In this document: one piece after another, positions 5,879 to 7,607 of the stretch | How the letters are laid out: every line of letters starts with the position of its first letter | How positions within the stretch are numbered: the stretch's first letter is position 1 | Assembly: GCA_036510735.1 (NCBI GenBank) | Contig: DATCDK010000120.1 | Location: 1-7,607 of the forward strand | Direction: 5' to 3' | DNA: 7,607 nucleotides | DNA from: PALSA-607 sp036510735 | GTDB lineage: Bacteria > Actinomycetota > Actinomycetes > Acidothermales > Acidothermaceae | The notes under the pieces: model-generated | The model's input: only the letters and a program-made list of their open reading frames with translations | Told to the model about the DNA's origin: nothing | The model's database searches: none | Made by a program: the position numbers and the translations under genes

Positions 5879-7607
5879 ATGCACCGCGTTATGTGCCCGG
5901 TTGTTATCGGGCTTGCCACTGTCACGTTTATCGCAACCACTGCGGGCGGCGCCTACGCGGCTGCCGCCCCTGCTGCCACGGCTGCGTGCCCGGCGATCCT
6001 TGCACCTGCGGGCATGAATCCGCTGCCGGCCTCCGACGACTGCCCGACGCCGGGCGCCCGTACGACCAAGGTTCAAACCTTGGTCACGCCGCACGCCGCA
6101 TCGACACCGATCAGCATCACGCCGCTGCCATTCGATCGCACGAACGGCGACCTCCTCGCGGTCACCAAGATCGACGGCACCAACGATCTCGCCTTCGGTG
6201 GCAACTTCAGCCTCGTCTACACCCCGGACGGCGTTTCGCACGCCGCGACGAACTTCGCAGTCGTTGACGAGGCGTCGGGCACGGTTCTGTACGGCGGGAG
6301 TGCAGGCGGCGGCACCGACAAGTACGTGCGGTCGATCGGCAGCCTGAATGGCGTCATCTATATCGGCGGCGATTTCACCTCGTGGGGCAGCGTTTCCCGA
6401 TCACACGCGGTGAGTCTCGCCCCCACCGGAAACCCGGCATCGCCATATGCGGTGACGTCCTGGAATCCGGCGCCAAGCGTCAAGGTGCGCGGCTTGGCAG
6501 TCGACAGCAGCGCGGTCTACTTCGGCAGCGGTAGCTCCGCACGTGCGGTGAACCTGACGACCGGGGCGACGATCTGGTCGAAGGCCACCTCGGGCGGCAG
6601 CGTTGCCAGCGTCTTCAAAGATCAGGGCTCTCTCTTCGTCGGCGGCTTGTTTAACAACTACAACGGCGTTTCGCACCCCGGCCTGGTCAAAGTCAATCCG
6701 AGCGACGGTTCACTCATCATGGCCTTCGATGCTCACATGCGCCCGAACACCGGACAGGGCCAGTACGGCGCTTATGACGGCGAGGAAATTGTCACGATGG
6801 CGCCGGGGCCTAACGCCGGCGAGTTCTTGGCAGGTGGCGCCGGCCACGCACCCGCCGGCTTGTCGTCCAACGAAGCCTTCCTACTCGACATCAACACCGG
6901 TGCTCGGCTGATGCACTACTCGACGCTTGGCGACTGCCAAGCGATCGGCGCGGTCGGAAACACCACCGTCGCGGGTTACCACAACAACACCGCGAGCGCG
7001 AGCAACCCGCTGTCGGCGAACTACTTCGGCATCCAGCTCGAGAACACGACAGTCGGCACACCGACGACGTGGGACCCGCGGGTGAACGGCAACCAACTCA
7101 ATGCGGACGGCGGGAACAACGGGGTCCAGGCGATGTACGTCGACCAGACCACCCAAACGGTCTACCTGGGCGGCGCTTTCCTGCACTGGAACGGCACGAC
7201 CGGTTCCAACCACCAGTCGTTGATCGCCTTCTCCTTTGCACCAGGGAGTCCGACGGCGCCGAATGCCCCAACGAATGTGACTGCATCCCCCGGCAATGCT
7301 CAGGCGACGGTGTCGTGGACCGCGCCGTCCAATGGCGGCAGCCCGATCACCGGCTACACCGTGACCTCGAGCCCGGAGGGCGTCACCGCGACGACCGCCG
7401 GCGCAACGTCGGTTGTGGTGCCGGGTTTGACCAACGGTGTCTCTTACACGTTCACCGTGACTGCGGCCAACTCGATCGGCACGTCGAATCCTTCGGCGCC
7501 GTCGAATTCGGTGACGCCACAGGCGCCGACGGCACCTGACGCGCCGACCAACGTGACGGCGACGCCCGGTAATGCGTCGGCGTCGGTGTCGTGGACCGCG
7601 CCGGTGT
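5879..7607 (+). CDS. Secreted beta-propeller-like protein with FN3 repeats (3' end outside window)
   Basis: The frame is open from ATG 5879 to the window edge (576 codons and counting), preceded by a strong ribosome binding site. Residues 1-27 form a signal peptide: a hydrophobic core VVIGLATVTFIATT and a cleavage site AYA before Ala28. A low-complexity Ala/Pro stretch with C37 and C55 follows. Residues about 75-455 are beta-rich and carry a recurring aromatic-x-GGxF motif: FGGNF at 106-110, YIGGDF at 161-166, FVGGLF at 253-258 and YLGGAF at 429-434. Several are followed by W/Y-x-G or YNG turns. This resembles delta-60/DUF5122-type beta-propellers. From residue 458 a 92-aa FN3 domain follows (TNVTASPGNAQATVSWTAP to SNSVTPQ), and a second begins at base 7526. 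Such proteins are exported and often bind surfaces or polysaccharides; any catalytic domain may lie downstream. No function is assigned. Confidence 0.88.
   Translation, partial: MHRVMCPVVIGLATVTFIATTAGGAYAAAAPAATAACPAILAPAGMNPLPASDDCPTPGARTTKVQTLVTPHAASTPISITPLPFDRTNGDLLAVTKIDGTNDLAFGGNFSLVYTPDGVSHAATNFAVVDEASGTVLYGGSAGGGTDKYVRSIGSLNGVIYIGGDFTSWGSVSRSHAVSLAPTGNPASPYAVTSWNPAPSVKVRGLAVDSSAVYFGSGSSARAVNLTTGATIWSKATSGGSVASVFKDQGSLFVGGLFNNYNGVSHPGLVKVNPSDGSLIMAFDAHMRPNTGQGQYGAYDGEEIVTMAPGPNAGEFLAGGAGHAPAGLSSNEAFLLDINTGARLMHYSTLGDCQAIGAVGNTTVAGYHNNTASASNPLSANYFGIQLENTTVGTPTTWDPRVNGNQLNADGGNNGVQAMYVDQTTQTVYLGGAFLHWNGTTGSNHQSLIAFSFAPGSPTAPNAPTNVTASPGNAQATVSWTAPSNGGSPITGYTVTSSPEGVTATTAGATSVVVPGLTNGVSYTFTVTAANSIGTSNPSAPSNSVTPQAPTAPDAPTNVTATPGNASASVSWTAPV
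6064..6085. repeat. Perfect 10-bp inverted repeat inside the secreted-protein gene
   Basis: GACCAAGGTT (6064-6073) and AACCTTGGTC (6076-6085) are exact reverse complements separated by CA. The site lies in the weakly constrained linker just after the signal peptide, encoding TKVQTLV. It could bind a dimeric regulator or fold as an mRNA hairpin, or it may be chance. The sequence is certain, the role is not. Confidence 0.5.
7250..7607 (+). repeat. Tandem FN3-encoding repeat, 276-nt period
   Basis: Unit 1 spans 7250-7525 and unit 2 begins at 7526 and leaves the window. Over the 27 codons that can be compared, 22 residues are identical. The 19-nt stretch at 7309-7327 recurs exactly at 7585-7603. 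Many codons differ synonymously, so the duplication is old or has been diversified. More units probably follow. Confidence 0.85.

Noticed and set aside
5696..6241. Upstream extension of the phosphoesterase frame to an ATG at 6241 (minus strand)
   Set aside because: The added 182 residues are arginine-rich, resemble nothing, and lie antisense to the signal peptide and propeller start of a well-supported gene. The family N-terminus begins at GTG 5695.
7250..7607. Repeat array as a CRISPR or mobile repeat
   Set aside because: The 276-nt period is in frame and encodes FN3 domains; similarity is explained by protein domain duplication.

Overview
The window is high-GC DNA from an actinobacterium. 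The clearest marker is a bacterial proteasome activator (Bpa/PafE), a family found with the actinobacterial 20S proteasome. Gene packing fits the same picture: two separate gene pairs are joined by 4-nt ATGA stop/start overlaps. I cannot name the genus from sequence alone.

Layout, left to right. (1) 2-340 (+): the 3' end of a Cof-type HAD phosphatase. (2) 370-1880 (-): a two-gene operon read leftward, a PIG3-type zinc-independent NAD(P)H:quinone oxidoreductase followed by bpa. (3) 1991-3178 (+): a divergent gene for a REC-EAL protein, a predicted c-di-GMP phosphodiesterase of RocR architecture. Its receiver keeps the acidic pocket but lacks the usual switch Thr/Ser and Lys. (4) 3101-4845 (-): a marR-MFS operon, an efflux module with its own repressor. 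The last 78 nt of the MFS gene overlap the end of the REC-EAL gene tail-to-tail. A dyad that looks like a MarR operator sits just upstream of marR. (5) 4846-5052: intergenic DNA with a striking multi-armed inverted repeat. (6) 5053-5139 (+): tRNA-Ser(UGA). (7) 5186-5695 (-): a decayed metallophosphoesterase with an apparent in-frame deletion that removes its GNHD motif. It is fused to what looks like a fragment of a small two-helix membrane protein, and its frame runs on into the tRNA antisense strand. (8) 5879 to the window end (+): a secreted protein with a signal peptide, a beta-propeller-like region and FN3 repeats, cut off by the window edge.

The left half looks like ordinary chromosomal core: proteasome activator, oxidoreductase, c-di-GMP turnover and drug efflux. 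The stretch around the tRNA (about 4900-5880) looks remodelled: an inverted-repeat element, a broken gene, and then a large surface or secreted protein gene. tRNA-Ser genes are common integration sites, so past insertion and deletion here is plausible, but I found no duplicated tRNA end or integrase. I saw no CRISPR array, rRNA or intact insertion sequence.
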